NCBI RefSeq assembly: GCF_014647435.1
Contig: NZ_BMPE01000013.1
Span: 1-64,000 of the forward strand
Length of the DNA: 64,000 nucleotides
Origin: Deinococcus radiotolerans
GTDB taxonomy: Bacteria; Deinococcota; Deinococci; Deinococcales; Deinococcaceae
Reading direction: 5' to 3'
This document shows positions 1 to 10,587 of this stretch, one piece after another (within the stretch, counting starts at the first letter, position 1; every line of letters starts with the position of its first letter). A program made the position numbers and the translations under genes. The notes below the pieces were generated by a model that did no database searches, had not been told where the DNA came from, and saw only the letters and a list, made by a program, of their open reading frames with translations.

Positions 1-195
1 GGGGCATAGGTCAAGTCTGCCACGACGCATCATCGTGCTTCCGTTCTGTCCTCAGGCTCTTAGTCACGGTCCAAGTATCTCACATATGAGTCATCATTCA
101 GAAACTCATTATAGCTGAGTCAAGACGACTAAAAAAAGCTTCCACAGCGAGTTTACCGCGTGGTGGAAATTATCGCCCCCTATTAGGCCCATACG

Positions 196-420
196 ATGCC
201 GAGCATGACGCCAGACTCACCTCTTTTTGCGCTCCTCGAACTACCCTGCTGCCCTGACCAGACCCTGCTTATACTCATGGGCAGCCCCGTTTTAAACACG
301 TCCCACATCGCTCAGCTGCGCCCACACCTTGATTCTCTCGTGTTCTCGGCTATGAAGTCCGGAGAACTGGCACCCGTCCTCAAACTGCTGCGGCACGTCA
401 AAGCTCAGCTTGCGGCATGA
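196..420 (+). CDS. small hypothetical protein, doubtful
   Basis: A 74-codon ORF with an ATG start and no recognisable family. The protein is leucine-rich, and its second half (LRPHLDSLVFSAM, then VLKLLRHVKAQLAA) could form amphipathic helices. The surrounding 1-537 is clearly less GC-rich than the rest of the window, and codon third positions here are mixed rather than G/C-dominated. That fits either recently acquired DNA or non-coding sequence. I see no convincing ribosome binding site, and the nearest -10-like hexamer (TATTAG) is not at leaderless spacing. It could be a remnant of a larger gene. No function is assigned. Confidence 0.25.
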   Translation: MPSMTPDSPLFALLELPCCPDQTLLILMGSPVLNTSHIAQLRPHLDSLVFSAMKSGELAPVLKLLRHVKAQLAA

Positions 421-537
421 GGAAGGCGAGTCCATGGGAAAGTAGGACCGAGGCCTGAGCCACTTGCACACTACGGACAAGCTACGACAGTCGCCCACCC
501 GAAGTTGCGTAACTGAAGTGGTGAAGGGAATACACCT

Positions 538-2225
538 TCATTCCAAGCAATCTAGCCTCTGCCAGCCGCTGCGGAGGCTAAGCCAGGTGCCGAGGACGGT
601 GGTGACGAGCAGCCCCATGAGGCCGAGGATGCCTTCCAGTGTGGTGAGGGCGCTGTAGCCGGGGAACAGGTCGGGGCGCAGGACGCTGCCGGCGGCGGGG
701 CGGGCGAGGAGCAGGAGGCACAGGACGCTGTAGGCGAGGCTGAGGCCCATGAAGGCGAGGCCGCCGGGGCTGACGCCGATCTCGGCGGGGTTGTCCGCGT
801 CGAATTTGGGGGCGGCGGCGCCGAGGCCCACGCCGAGGGCGGTGATGACGAGGGCGTTGCTGATGCTGACCAGGGCGCTGAGGAGGAACAGGGTGGGGCC
901 GAGGTTCATGGCGGCGGCGCTGGCGAGGCCCATAACGAGGCCGACGGTGAGTGTGACCGGGAGGACGCCCAGGAATTTGCTGAGAACGATCTGGCGGGGC
1001 TGGATGGGCGCGGTGCGCAGCAGCCAGTAGGCGCGCGCTTCGGTGCTGATGGCTGGGAAGGCGAGGCGGACGGCGATGCCGGCGATGATGAAGCCCTGGA
1101 AGGCAAGTTGGATGTAGCCGAGGATGCCGCGGAACTGCGGGATGGGGATGGGGACGGCTTTGACGCTGACGAGGTACACGCCGGCGAGGGCGACGACGAC
1201 GAGCAGTTGACTCCATTGGGTGGGGTCGCGGAGGGTGACGCGCAGGTCCTTGCTGGCGAGCGCGCCGCCGCGGCCGAGGCGCGTGAGGAGGCGTTCGGTG
1301 GTGCCTGCGCGGCGGGGGCGTGGGTCGAGTCTGGGGGTGCTGGAGTCCAGCGCGCGGGCCCAGCCGTCCTGGTAGGCCTTGGCGGCCAGCAGGGTCGCGC
1401 CCAGCAGGAGCGCGGCGGTGAGCAGCAGCAGGGGCAGCAGGGGCGTGGCGAGGTGGCCGTGCGCGGCCTGCCAGATGCCCTGCGCGGCCCAGGAGGGCGG
1501 GAGGAGGGGGCTGCTGGGTCCGGCGAAGTCGCGCAGGAGCGCTTCGATTTTGGTGGGGTCTTGGAGTTTCTGCACGAGCACTTCGGGTCGAAGGGCGCGG
1601 ATGGCGTAGACGAGCGCGGCACTGATGATCACCCCCAGGCCAGTGCTGACCTCGCGGACGCGGCCGACCGGGGCGACGCGCATGAGCAGCACGGCCAGGA
1701 GGGCGCCCAAACCGACGGGCGCGGCGAACACGAGCAGCGCGGCAAGCAGCATGACCGGGTACGCCCAGAGGGGCGCGTGGAAGTACGTGGCGATGGTCAG
1801 GAGCAGCGGCACGGTCAGGAACACAGGGACGAGCGCGGCGTTCAGGAACGTCTCGGTGACCTTCAGGGCGAACACGCGGGTGGTTTTGATGGGCTGGGTA
1901 AGGAGGAAGTTCAGGTCGTCGCTGAGGTACAGGGTGCTGATGGCGGCGGTGGTGGCGCTGAAGGTGACGCCGCTGGCGAGGGTGATCAGGCCGATTTCCA
2001 GGACGCGCGCGAAGACGTTCAGGCCGATGTCCCCGAAGCGGCCCAGGAACGTGAGGGCCTTCCAGGTGCCGATCACCTCGCCGGTCAGGAGCAGCAGGGC
2101 CAGCGCGCCAACGAGCGCGTAGCCCCACTTGGGCGCCCTGCGGATGGTGTGCGCCAGCGCGCGGAGCTTCAGGGCGCTGAGGCTGGGCGGGGCGGGCCGG
2201 GTGGGGCGGGGGGCGGGCGTGGCGG

Positions 2226-2229
<4 letters not shown>
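538..2229 (-). CDS. ABC exporter permease, multi-spanning
   Basis: Predicted membrane subunit of an ABC exporter, about 563 residues, with many hydrophobic helices (for example WGYALVGALALLLLTGEVIG near the N-terminus and LGIMGLLVTTVLGTWLSL-like sequence near the C-terminus). It has no ATP-binding motif, so it depends on the ATPase encoded immediately upstream. I place the start at a TTG whose last two bases are the first two of the ATPase stop codon (TTGA overlap). The longer in-frame extension is only an Arg/Pro-rich read-through of the ATPase gene. The overlap implies translational coupling and a two-subunit complex. Substrate is unknown. Efflux of a lipid, peptide or drug is typical of such pairs, but this is inference. 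Confidence 0.85.
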
Positions 2230-3014
<785 letters not shown>

Positions 3015-3121
3015 GAGGGGCAGCGTACGCCCGCGCGTCTGACGGAAGGTGCACATGCGCCCTGCATGGAGGACCTGCATGGAGGAGCGGTCAGTGTGGC
3101 CGTCTCCCCCACTGCCGCCGG

Positions 3122-6100
3122 TCACAGGGGGCTGAGGCGGTCGTCCTCCCCGTGGATGGGCGCGCGGACGCCCGTGACCGCCTGCGCGGCCTGCATGCCG
3201 GCCATGGTGGCGGCCTCGACGCAGCCGGCGTTCAGGCCGGTGCGCAGCCAGTCGCCGGTGAGGATCAGGTTGCGGTAGCCGCTCTCGTCGGCGCGCAGGC
3301 GGTGTCGGCTGCTGCCCACGACGCTCATGACGTAGCGTTCGGACGGGTCGAGGTTCGCGCGCCAGTACTGCCCGTCGAACCGCGCCTCGCCTGAGCGGCC
3401 CTGCGGGTCGGTCAGCACGGTCCAGTCGAAAGTGCCGCCCTGCTGCGTGCCAGGCATCAGCGCGCCGAGCTGTGTGGTCATCTGGTTCAGGGCGCTGGCG
3501 CGGACGTTCGCGGCGTTGACGGCGGGGAAGTCCGTCTGGGTGGGGTCGGGCAGGCCGGGGTCGGGGTACACGGAGCAGAAGTACGCCACGTCGCGCGGCG
3601 CGTCGGGCGTGTCAGGCCAGGCCTCGCGGGGGAGCAGCTGGTCCATGGGCGCCCAGGTGTCGAAGGGTTCGGTGAAGCCGCTCAGGACGGGCTGCTGCCC
3701 GCCGGGCTGGTCGGTCCAGCCGAGCGAGGTGAGGTCGCGGTTCATCCACAGCTGGTAGGACTGCGTGGGGATGCTCTTCACGGCGCTGGTCGCGGCGTGC
3801 AGGGCCGAGCCGGGCGTCACGAGCTGCGGCGCGACGAGCGGCACGGACGCCACGGACACGCCCAGGATCACCCGGTCGAAGTCCACGCCGCGTTTCAGCG
3901 TCACGCGCGGCAGCTCGCTGCCGGTGGCCTCCTGGTACACCTGCGGCCAGGTGCTCCAGTGGCTCTCCAGGTTCGCGCCGCTCTCTCGCAGCAGCTTCGC
4001 CTCGGCGGGCAGCAGCTGGTCCGCGTTGGGCGCGCTGGGCCAGCAGGCCAGCCCGTTCACGTACACGAAGGGATCGCAGTGCTCCGCGCCGCTGGCCACG
4101 GTCGCCTGCCGGGTCAGGTGCACTTCGGCCACCTCGTCCCCGTCGGAAATCAATTCGTTCAGCTGGTGGAAGAACTGGAACTTCACGCCGCGCGCCCTGA
4201 GCAGCTGGTAGGCGGGCGAGAAGATGGTGTCCCCCATCCCGGCCTGCATCTTGTACATGATGCTGCCCTTGTACGTCAGGCCGATGCGGATCATGACGCG
4301 CAGCATGGTGCCCGCCTCGGCGTTCGGGCGGCCGTAGTCGCCGCCGTCGTACGCGAAGATCAGGTCGTAGAAGCCGCGCACGACGGCGCTGTTCACGCTG
4401 TAGCGTTCGTTCGCGCCGTGCTTGAGGAGCCACTGGCGGAAGTCGATGTCGTTGATGACGTCCAGGCCGTGCTCGAGGACCCCGTCGCGCAGCATGCCCA
4501 GCAGCGTGGTCACGCCCAGGTCCAGGCAGATGTACAGGCGGCGCAGCGTGTCGTCCGCGTCCAGCAGCGCACAGACCTCCCGGTCGAGCCACTCGCGGAT
4601 GCCCTGCAGCGCGTCGGCCAGCAGGCCGTGCGGGTCCTCGTGCGCGTGAATCATGGCGGGCAGGTCGCCCAGCAGCGCGCAGGCGCCCTCGACGGCGTGC
4701 ACGACGCTGCTGGCCAGGTGCGCCACGTCCGCGCAGACGGTCGCGGCCAGGCCGCGCAGCCAACCCGGGTGCGCCTCGCCCGCCGCGACCGCCGGGGCGG
4801 GGGGGCGGTGGTGGCAGACCTCGGACACCCAGTGGCGCACCCAGGACAGCATGGCCTGCGCGATCTCCAGCAGTTCGGGCAGCTCGCGCCCGTCGCCGGG
4901 CGTGCCGGGCAGCGGCGGGAACATCAGCGGCCAGGGGCGCCACTCCTGCCCGATGTGCTCACTCAGCACGATGAAGTCGTGCGGTTTGAACGCGTCCTGC
5001 CAGGTGGCCAGCGGCGCGCCCGCCGGGCGGTCCAGCGCACCGTAGATGCCCTGAATCATGCGGAAGGCGTTCTCGTAGAACCCGAACCAGCTGTGCAGGC
5101 CGTGCTCCTCGATCCGCTGGCCGTACTCGGCGTTGCGGCCGCTGGCGCCCTTGCCGCCCAGCCGCCAGCCCATCTGGTACAGCGTGATCTCGTAGCGGTC
5201 CTGCCAGCCGGGCTGCTCGGTCAGGTGGTACGCGGCGCTGATCGCGCCGACCCCGCCGCCGATGATCGCAATCTTTTCCTTCGGAACGCGGGCGGGGGGC
5301 GTGACCTCTGCGGCCTCGGTGACGGTGAAGTCGAACTGCATCTCGAAGGGCAGCAGGGCGCGCTGCTCGCCCAGCGTCAGGCCCAGCGTGTCGGCCAGCG
5401 GGAAGGACGCCACGTCATGCAGCGTGCAGGTGTACTCGCCGCCCAGCAGCCGCACGCTGCGGACCTTGTCCACGACGGCGGGGGCCGCCACGACCGCCTG
5501 GTACACGGCGCCGGCGCCGCTGCCGTCCGGGAACTGCTTCAGGAAGATCTGGTCCGTGCGGGGGTTCTTCAGCAGGGACAGCAGGTCCGCCCAGCCGCGC
5601 GCGTCGGGCGTCAGCGCCTCGGGGCCCAGGTCACGCAGCGCCGCCAGGACCAGCTCGGCCAGGTCCCCGACCTCGCTGGCCCGGCCACCGCCGGCGGGCG
5701 TCAGGTCCAGCAGGGGGTGCCACGCGATCTGCGTGTCCGGGCTGAACGGCTCGAAGGCCTTGACGCTCAGGTGGTAGTCGCCGCCCTGGCCGGGCGTCTC
5801 GGGCATGTGGTAGCGGCCGTCGTACTTGGGGTAGCCGTACAGCTCGCGGCCGTTGATCAGGGCCATGGTGTCGTCCACCCAGATGTGCGCCGGGTAGAAG
5901 TACAGCCCTGACCAGTGCCCGCGCTCGTCCTGCTGGCCCAGCATGACCCAGGTGATGATGTCCGTCTCGGTGATCCAGCCCCTGGCGGCGTCCTTGGGCG
6001 CGCCGGAGTTCGCGTGGCCCACGCGGGTGAAGGTCAGCATCACGAACGGCGAGAGCACCTTGAACGTCGCTGCGCCCTGCGCGGCGCGGTTGAGTCCGGC

Positions 6101-6229
6101 GTCCACGAACGCCTGGAGTCGAGTGAGGTCCCCACGCAGGAAGAAGCCGCGCATATCTGCCCCCGACAGGTGCAGGGGCGCGCGCATATTCACACTGCCG
6201 GGCAGGAATATGTATTCTGGTCTGAGCAC
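3122..6229 (-). CDS. Acetoacetate decarboxylase-like / FAD desaturase-type fusion protein
   Basis: A 1035-residue, two-part protein. Residues about 20-310 resemble the acetoacetate decarboxylase (ADC) fold, with the characteristic GRELYGYPKYDGRYH segment near residue 128-141. From about residue 319 a Rossmann FAD-binding motif (KIAIIGGGVGAISAAY) is followed by GWRLGGKGASGRN and EEHGLHSWFGFYEN, a pattern seen in plant-type phytoene/zeta-carotene desaturases and related amine oxidases. The C-terminus holds the second FAD contact (LILTGDWLRTGLNAGCVE). This suggests a flavin redox enzyme acting on a hydrophobic substrate, coupled to an ADC-like domain. The GTG start has AAGGTG five bases upstream. 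A second start (MRAPLHLSG) lies 13 residues in. Substrate is unknown. No carotenoid gene is adjacent. Confidence 0.8.
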   Translation of the reverse strand: MLRPEYIFLPGSVNMRAPLHLSGADMRGFFLRGDLTRLQAFVDAGLNRAAQGAATFKVLSPFVMLTFTRVGHANSGAPKDAARGWITETDIITWVMLGQQDERGHWSGLYFYPAHIWVDDTMALINGRELYGYPKYDGRYHMPETPGQGGDYHLSVKAFEPFSPDTQIAWHPLLDLTPAGGGRASEVGDLAELVLAALRDLGPEALTPDARGWADLLSLLKNPRTDQIFLKQFPDGSGAGAVYQAVVAAPAVVDKVRSVRLLGGEYTCTLHDVASFPLADTLGLTLGEQRALLPFEMQFDFTVTEAAEVTPPARVPKEKIAIIGGGVGAISAAYHLTEQPGWQDRYEITLYQMGWRLGGKGASGRNAEYGQRIEEHGLHSWFGFYENAFRMIQGIYGALDRPAGAPLATWQDAFKPHDFIVLSEHIGQEWRPWPLMFPPLPGTPGDGRELPELLEIAQAMLSWVRHWVSEVCHHRPPAPAVAAGEAHPGWLRGLAATVCADVAHLASSVVHAVEGACALLGDLPAMIHAHEDPHGLLADALQGIREWLDREVCALLDADDTLRRLYICLDLGVTTLLGMLRDGVLEHGLDVINDIDFRQWLLKHGANERYSVNSAVVRGFYDLIFAYDGGDYGRPNAEAGTMLRVMIRIGLTYKGSIMYKMQAGMGDTIFSPAYQLLRARGVKFQFFHQLNELISDGDEVAEVHLTRQATVASGAEHCDPFVYVNGLACWPSAPNADQLLPAEAKLLRESGANLESHWSTWPQVYQEATGSELPRVTLKRGVDFDRVILGVSVASVPLVAPQLVTPGSALHAATSAVKSIPTQSYQLWMNRDLTSLGWTDQPGGQQPVLSGFTEPFDTWAPMDQLLPREAWPDTPDAPRDVAYFCSVYPDPGLPDPTQTDFPAVNAANVRASALNQMTTQLGALMPGTQQGGTFDWTVLTDPQGRSGEARFDGQYWRANLDPSERYVMSVVGSSRHRLRADESGYRNLILTGDWLRTGLNAGCVEAATMAGMQAAQAVTGVRAPIHGEDDRLSPL

Positions 6230-6287
6230 TTTTTCACCTTTTCCTCACCGAATGTATCCCAGGTCGGCCTTCCACAGGGGGACCCAC

Positions 6288-7961
6288 TTGAATTCACGCT
6301 GGACCACCCTGTGCCGCAGTCTGCTCACCCTGCTGGCCCTCCTGCCCGGCTTGGCCTGCGCCAGTGACGCGCGCCCGGCCGTTCAGGCGCAGACGCCTCA
6401 GGTCGGCGCGGCGCGGCTCTACCGCACGCCGCCCGGCGCAGCGCCGCTGAGCTTCCCGGCCAGCGGTGCCGACCTCGCCGCGTGGCAGGCGGGGCTCACG
6501 CCGGTCAGCCGGGTGCGCCTCACCGGGGATGACGTGTGGGTGGTGCTGAACCTGCGCAACCCCACCGCCCAGCGCGAGTGGGTGTTCGACCCGCACGGCA
6601 CCCTGATGGAATTCGTGGACGCCCGCGTGTACCGCCCCGGCCAGCCCACCCAGGTGATCCGCACCGGGTACCGCGCCGAGCACCCGTACATGCTGCACTA
6701 CGGCGCGGACCTCACCCTGAACCCCGGCGAGCAGGGCGTGATCGTCGCTCGGGTCCGCAGCCCGTACTTCGCGTCCCAGCCGGAATTCAGCGTGCCCAGC
6801 CGCGCCGCGTACCGCCGCACCGTGTCCCGCGAGAACGCCCTGATCCTGCTGGCCCTGGGCGCCCTGCTGACCCTGGCCATGTACAACCTGTTCGTGTACG
6901 CGGGTACCCGCAACCGCTCGTTCCTGTACTACGCGGCGTACATGCTCGCCTACTGCGCCGGGTGGGCCTTCACGTTCCACCTGCCGGCCGACGTGTTCGG
7001 CTGGCACGACCTGCGCTGGCATTACGTGTGGTTCTTCCTGCTGCCCATCCTGAACACGCTGTTCTACCGGCACTTCCTGCAGCTGCGCGCCCGCCTGCCA
7101 TTGCTGGACCGCCTGAGCTTCGTGAACCTGCTGCTGCCGCTGACGCTGCTGCCCACCGCCTTCGTGCTGCTGCCCTACGCGCACGTCCTGGCAACCGGCG
7201 TGATCGCCGTGTGGCTGCTGCTGGCCCTGATCAGCGGCGTGGCGTCCTGGCGGCAGGGCTTCGAACCCGCCCGCTTCTTCGTGCTGGGCCTGCTGGCGCT
7301 GCTGGTGCCCGCGGCGATCATCCTGCCCGGCAACGTGGGCCTCACCCCAGACGTGCCCTTCAACTCCGAGCTGTTCACGCTGCTGGGCGGCACGCTGGAC
7401 GGCCTGCTGCTGGCCTTCGCGCTGGCCGACCTGATCCGCCTGCTGAGCGCGCAGAACCGCGCGTCCATCACGCAGCTGCAGCAGGCGCTGCACCTGGCGC
7501 GCACTGACCTGCTGACCGGCCTGAACAACCGCTACGCCTTCGAGCAGGCCTTTGGCGCGCCGGACAGCGGCGAGCAGCTGCTGATCGTCATTGACCTCGA
7601 CGGCCTCAAGCAGCTCAACGACCGCCAGGGGCACCGGCGCGGCGACGACCTCCTGCGGGACTTCGCCGCGCAGCTGCGCACCCTGGAAGACGGGCAGGTC
7701 AGCGCGTACCGCCTGGGCGGCGACGAGTTCGCACTGCTCGCCCCACCCGAGGCCGGCGGCACGCTCGCCGAGGCGCTGCGGCGCATCGAGGCGCACCTGC
7801 AGGCCGGGCCGTACCCACAGTCCGGCGTGAGCTTCGGCACGGCGCTGACCACCCCCGCGCAGCCCAGCATCCAGACGTTCGAGCAGGCGGACCAGCGCAT
7901 GTACACGCACAAGCAGGCGAAAAAAAGGCACCGGGACACGCCCCCGCCCCTGCCCATCTGA
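6288..7961 (+). CDS. 7TM sensor diguanylate cyclase (7TMR-DISM plus GGDEF)
   Basis: About 557 residues. A signal peptide (LLTLLALLPGLACA, then SDA) precedes a beta-rich extracytoplasmic sensor of the 7TMR-DISM type. Seven hydrophobic helices follow (about residues 185-385), then a short coiled linker and a cytoplasmic GGDEF domain with intact RLGGDEFALL. It should make cyclic di-GMP in response to an external ligand. I see no RxxD inhibitory site at the usual place before GGDEF. I place the start at TTG 6288 because AGGGGGA lies six bases upstream and translation then begins right at the signal peptide. An in-frame ATG at 6252 is the alternative. It is divergent from the fusion oxidoreductase with only 58 bases between starts. 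Confidence 0.85.
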   Translation: MNSRWTTLCRSLLTLLALLPGLACASDARPAVQAQTPQVGAARLYRTPPGAAPLSFPASGADLAAWQAGLTPVSRVRLTGDDVWVVLNLRNPTAQREWVFDPHGTLMEFVDARVYRPGQPTQVIRTGYRAEHPYMLHYGADLTLNPGEQGVIVARVRSPYFASQPEFSVPSRAAYRRTVSRENALILLALGALLTLAMYNLFVYAGTRNRSFLYYAAYMLAYCAGWAFTFHLPADVFGWHDLRWHYVWFFLLPILNTLFYRHFLQLRARLPLLDRLSFVNLLLPLTLLPTAFVLLPYAHVLATGVIAVWLLLALISGVASWRQGFEPARFFVLGLLALLVPAAIILPGNVGLTPDVPFNSELFTLLGGTLDGLLLAFALADLIRLLSAQNRASITQLQQALHLARTDLLTGLNNRYAFEQAFGAPDSGEQLLIVIDLDGLKQLNDRQGHRRGDDLLRDFAAQLRTLEDGQVSAYRLGGDEFALLAPPEAGGTLAEALRRIEAHLQAGPYPQSGVSFGTALTTPAQPSIQTFEQADQRMYTHKQAKKRHRDTPPPLPI

Positions 7962-7974
7962 AGCGCGCAAGAAA

Positions 7975-7996
7975 CACACGCCCTTGCGGGCGTGTG
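7975..7996. terminator. Hairpin between convergent genes
   Basis: A perfect 9-bp stem, CACACGCCC/GGGCGTGTG with a TTGC loop, sits 13 bases after the cyclase stop and 40 bases after the glmU stop on the other strand. No T-run is obvious on the plus strand. On the minus strand TTTCTTGCGC follows. It probably terminates both transcripts. Confidence 0.65.
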
Positions 7997-8036
7997 GCTG
8001 TGGGTCACTCCGGATGGCGGCCGGGCCCCGCCGGGT

Positions 8037-9482
8037 TCAGTCCTGGCGGGCCAGCCAGCCGGCCAGCCAGGGCAGCTTGACCTGCACCTTCTCGCGCAGG
8101 CCGCCCCAGTAGCGTTTCGACCAGCCGTCCAGGTTGCGCTGCTTGCCGCGCGCGACGGCCATGGCCCCCTCGGGCACGTCGTCGTGGACGGCGCTGCCCG
8201 CCGCGATGAAGGCGGCGTCGCCGACCACGCGCGGGGCGATCAGGGTGCTGTTGCTGCCGATGAACACGCCCGCACCCACCTGCGAGCGGTGCTTGTTCAC
8301 GCCGTCGAAGTTCGCGACGATGGTGCCCGCCCCGACGTTCGTTTCCTCGCCGATGGTCACGTCACCCAGGTACGCGAGGTGCCCGGCCTTCACGCCCGCG
8401 GCCAGCTGGGCGTTCTTGGTCTCCACGAAGTTCCCTATGTGCACCCCATCCGCCAGGACCGTGCCGGGCCGCAGGCGCGCAAAGGGGCCCACGTCACTGC
8501 CCGCACCGACCTCGGCGCCCTCCAGTACGCTGTGGGGCTTGATGGTCACGCCCTCGTGCAGGGTGCTGTCCGTGAGAACGCTGTACGCGCCGACCGTCAC
8601 GCCCTCCGCGATGCGGGTCGCGCCGCGCAGGATCACGCCGGGTTCCAGGGTCACGTCCCGGCCGATCTGCACGGTATCCTCGATGGATACGGTCTCAGGC
8701 ATGAGGATGGTCACGCCGGCGCGCATGTGCTCCTGCGTGAGGCGCGCGCGGATGATGCCCTCGGCCTCAGCGAGGCCGGTGCGGTCGTTGGCGCCCATGA
8801 CCTCGCTGGGGTCGGTGAGTTTGAAGGCGTGCACCTCGGCGCCCTCAGCGCGGTACAGGCCCAGCAGGTCGGTCAGGTAGTACTCGCCGCTGGCGTTCTC
8901 GTTCGTGATGCGCCCCGACAGGGCGCGGGCGCGGGCGTCCATCAGGTACACGCCGCTGTTGAATTCGCGCACGGCGCGCTCCTGCGGCGTGGCGTCCTTC
9001 TGCTCCACGATGCGTTCCACCGCGCCGTCCGCGCCGCGGATGATGCGGCCGTACCCGGTCGCGTCGGGCAGCTCGCCGGTCAGGACCGTGAACGCGCCGC
9101 CCCGGGCGCGGTGGTCGTCCAACAGCGCCTGTAACGTGTCGGCGCGCAGCAGGGGCGTGTCGCCGTACAGCACGAGCACGTCCGCCCCATGGTCACTCAG
9201 GGCGTCCAGGCCCTGGATGAACGCGTGCCCGGTGCCCAGCTGCTGCGCCTGCCGCGCGAACACCACGCCCGCGCCCTTCAGGTGCTCCTCGACCTGCTCG
9301 GCGCCGTGGCCGGTCACGACGACCACGTTGCGCGCGCCCAGGTCCTGAGCGGTCTTCACGGCCCACGCGACCATGGGTCGCCCGGCGACGGGGTGCAGCA
9401 CCTTGGGGAGACTGGATTTCATGCGGGTGCCCTGCCCGGCGGCAAGAATCACGACGTCCAGCGGACGGGTCTGTTCAGTCAT
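8037..9482 (-). CDS. glmU: Bifunctional UDP-GlcNAc pyrophosphorylase / GlcN-1-P acetyltransferase
   Basis: GlmU, 481 residues, makes UDP-N-acetylglucosamine for cell-wall precursors in two steps: acetylation of glucosamine-1-phosphate, then uridylyl transfer. The N-terminal nucleotidyltransferase shows [15 protein letters not shown] and the QQLGTGHA and YGDTPLL segments. The C-terminal half is a left-handed beta-helix of hexapeptide repeats with the conserved [10 protein letters not shown] and [11 protein letters not shown] segments. The ATG is preceded by a TACAGT -10-like box nine bases away, so the leader would be very short. It lies after lgt and the tat genes on the same strand but is separated from lgt by a hairpin, so it is probably its own unit. 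Confidence 0.97.
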   Translation of the reverse strand: MTEQTRPLDVVILAAGQGTRMKSSLPKVLHPVAGRPMVAWAVKTAQDLGARNVVVVTGHGAEQVEEHLKGAGVVFARQAQQLGTGHAFIQGLDALSDHGADVLVLYGDTPLLRADTLQALLDDHRARGGAFTVLTGELPDATGYGRIIRGADGAVERIVEQKDATPQERAVREFNSGVYLMDARARALSGRITNENASGEYYLTDLLGLYRAEGAEVHAFKLTDPSEVMGANDRTGLAEAEGIIRARLTQEHMRAGVTILMPETVSIEDTVQIGRDVTLEPGVILRGATRIAEGVTVGAYSVLTDSTLHEGVTIKPHSVLEGAEVGAGSDVGPFARLRPGTVLADGVHIGNFVETKNAQLAAGVKAGHLAYLGDVTIGEETNVGAGTIVANFDGVNKHRSQVGAGVFIGSNSTLIAPRVVGDAAFIAAGSAVHDDVPEGAMAVARGKQRNLDGWSKRYWGGLREKVQVKLPWLAGWLARQD

Positions 9483-9532
9483 AGCCTGCCCACTGTATCA
9501 ACCTGCCCGCACCGGCAGGCTCCGCAGGCGAA

Positions 9533-9563
9533 AGAGGGTGACCCCGTACTGGGATCACCCTCT
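9533..9563 (-). terminator. Hairpin downstream of lgt
   Basis: The inverted repeat AGAGGGTGA/TCACCCTCT (9 bp, with partial extension inside the loop) lies 20 bases after the lgt stop and upstream of glmU. On the minus strand it is followed by TTCGCC rather than a long T-run, so termination may be partial. Confidence 0.6.
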
Positions 9564-9583
9564 CTCGTGCTGCGGGCGTGGGC

Positions 9584-10504
9584 TCAGGCCGTGACTTCCG
9601 CCGGGGCGGCCGGTGCGGGCGCGCCCTTACGGCGCAGGCGGATCAGCATCCAGATGCTCGCGATGATCAGCGGAATGCTGATGAGCTGCGTGTCGGTCAG
9701 CAGGCCGATACCGGGCGCGTCCAGGCCCTGGTTCAGGTACGTCTTGAGGGTCAGGGGGTTCAGGCGGAACGTCTCCTCCCACCCGGCGCGCAGGATCGAG
9801 TACCACAGCCAGAACTGCCAGAACGCCCAGCCGGGAATGCGGCTGCGCAGCCAGAAGTACGCCGCGACGGACAGGATGATGCCGATGATCACGCCGTACA
9901 TCTGCGTGAAGTGCACAGGCGCCGTCATGACCAGCTGACCGCCGATCTGCTGGCAGTACTGCGAGAGGTCCATGTCCGGGTTGGCGTTCTTGATGCACAT
10001 GCCGTCATGGAAGGCGCGGGCGCCGGCAGGCCAGTGGAAGCCGATGGGCCAGCCGGTCACGCGGCCGACCGTGTCCGTGCCGTTCATGATGTTCCCGATG
10101 CGCCCGCCGATGATGCCGAACGCCACGCCGGGCACGCACAGGTCCGCGTACCGGTAGAAGTCCATGCCCTTGCGGCGGGCGTAGTACAGCATCACCAGGA
10201 TGCCGCCGATCAGGCCCCCGTGAATGCTGATGCCGCCCTGGCGGAGGTTCACGATGTCCAGCAGCACGCGCGGGAAGGGGATGTTCTCGAACTGGTTCCA
10301 GGAGGTCAGCACGAACACCAGCCGCGCGCCCACGAGGCCCCACACGATCATCCAGAGAATCATGTCGTTGAAGAGGTCGACGTTCAGGCCGCGTTCGCGG
10401 GCCATGCGCGTGCCGACCCACACGCCAGCGACGATGCCCAGGGTGATGAGCACACCGTACCAGGCAATCGTGAAATTGCCAATTTGAAGGAAGATGGGAT
10501 CCAT
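9584..10504 (-). CDS. lgt: Prolipoprotein diacylglyceryl transferase
   Basis: Lgt, about 306 residues, an integral membrane enzyme that moves diacylglyceryl from phosphatidylglycerol to the lipobox cysteine of prolipoproteins. It shows several transmembrane helices, an HGG-containing segment (GGISIHGGLIGG) and the Lgt signature around GRIGNIMNGTDTVGR. I chose the ATG giving MDPIFLQIGNF, preceded by a GGGGGGACCT ribosome binding site. The longer in-frame extension is read-through of tatC. The insert HDGMCIKNANPDMDLSQYC in the periplasmic loop is longer than in E. coli Lgt. Its partner substrates here include several lipobox proteins (37142, 45395, 50435, 52058, 53283). Confidence 0.95.
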   Translation of the reverse strand: MDPIFLQIGNFTIAWYGVLITLGIVAGVWVGTRMARERGLNVDLFNDMILWMIVWGLVGARLVFVLTSWNQFENIPFPRVLLDIVNLRQGGISIHGGLIGGILVMLYYARRKGMDFYRYADLCVPGVAFGIIGGRIGNIMNGTDTVGRVTGWPIGFHWPAGARAFHDGMCIKNANPDMDLSQYCQQIGGQLVMTAPVHFTQMYGVIIGIILSVAAYFWLRSRIPGWAFWQFWLWYSILRAGWEETFRLNPLTLKTYLNQGLDAPGIGLLTDTQLISIPLIIASIWMLIRLRRKGAPAPAAPAEVTA

Positions 10505-10587
10505 AGGTCCCCCGCAGTGTAGAGCCTCCGCAGCGGGAACGCGGCCCGCCCGCCCGGAGGCAGGGGGCCGCGCGCAGGCGGGGACGC

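Noticed and set aside
3797..5911. Plus-strand ORF of 704 codons
   Set aside because: Antisense shadow of the fusion oxidoreductase.
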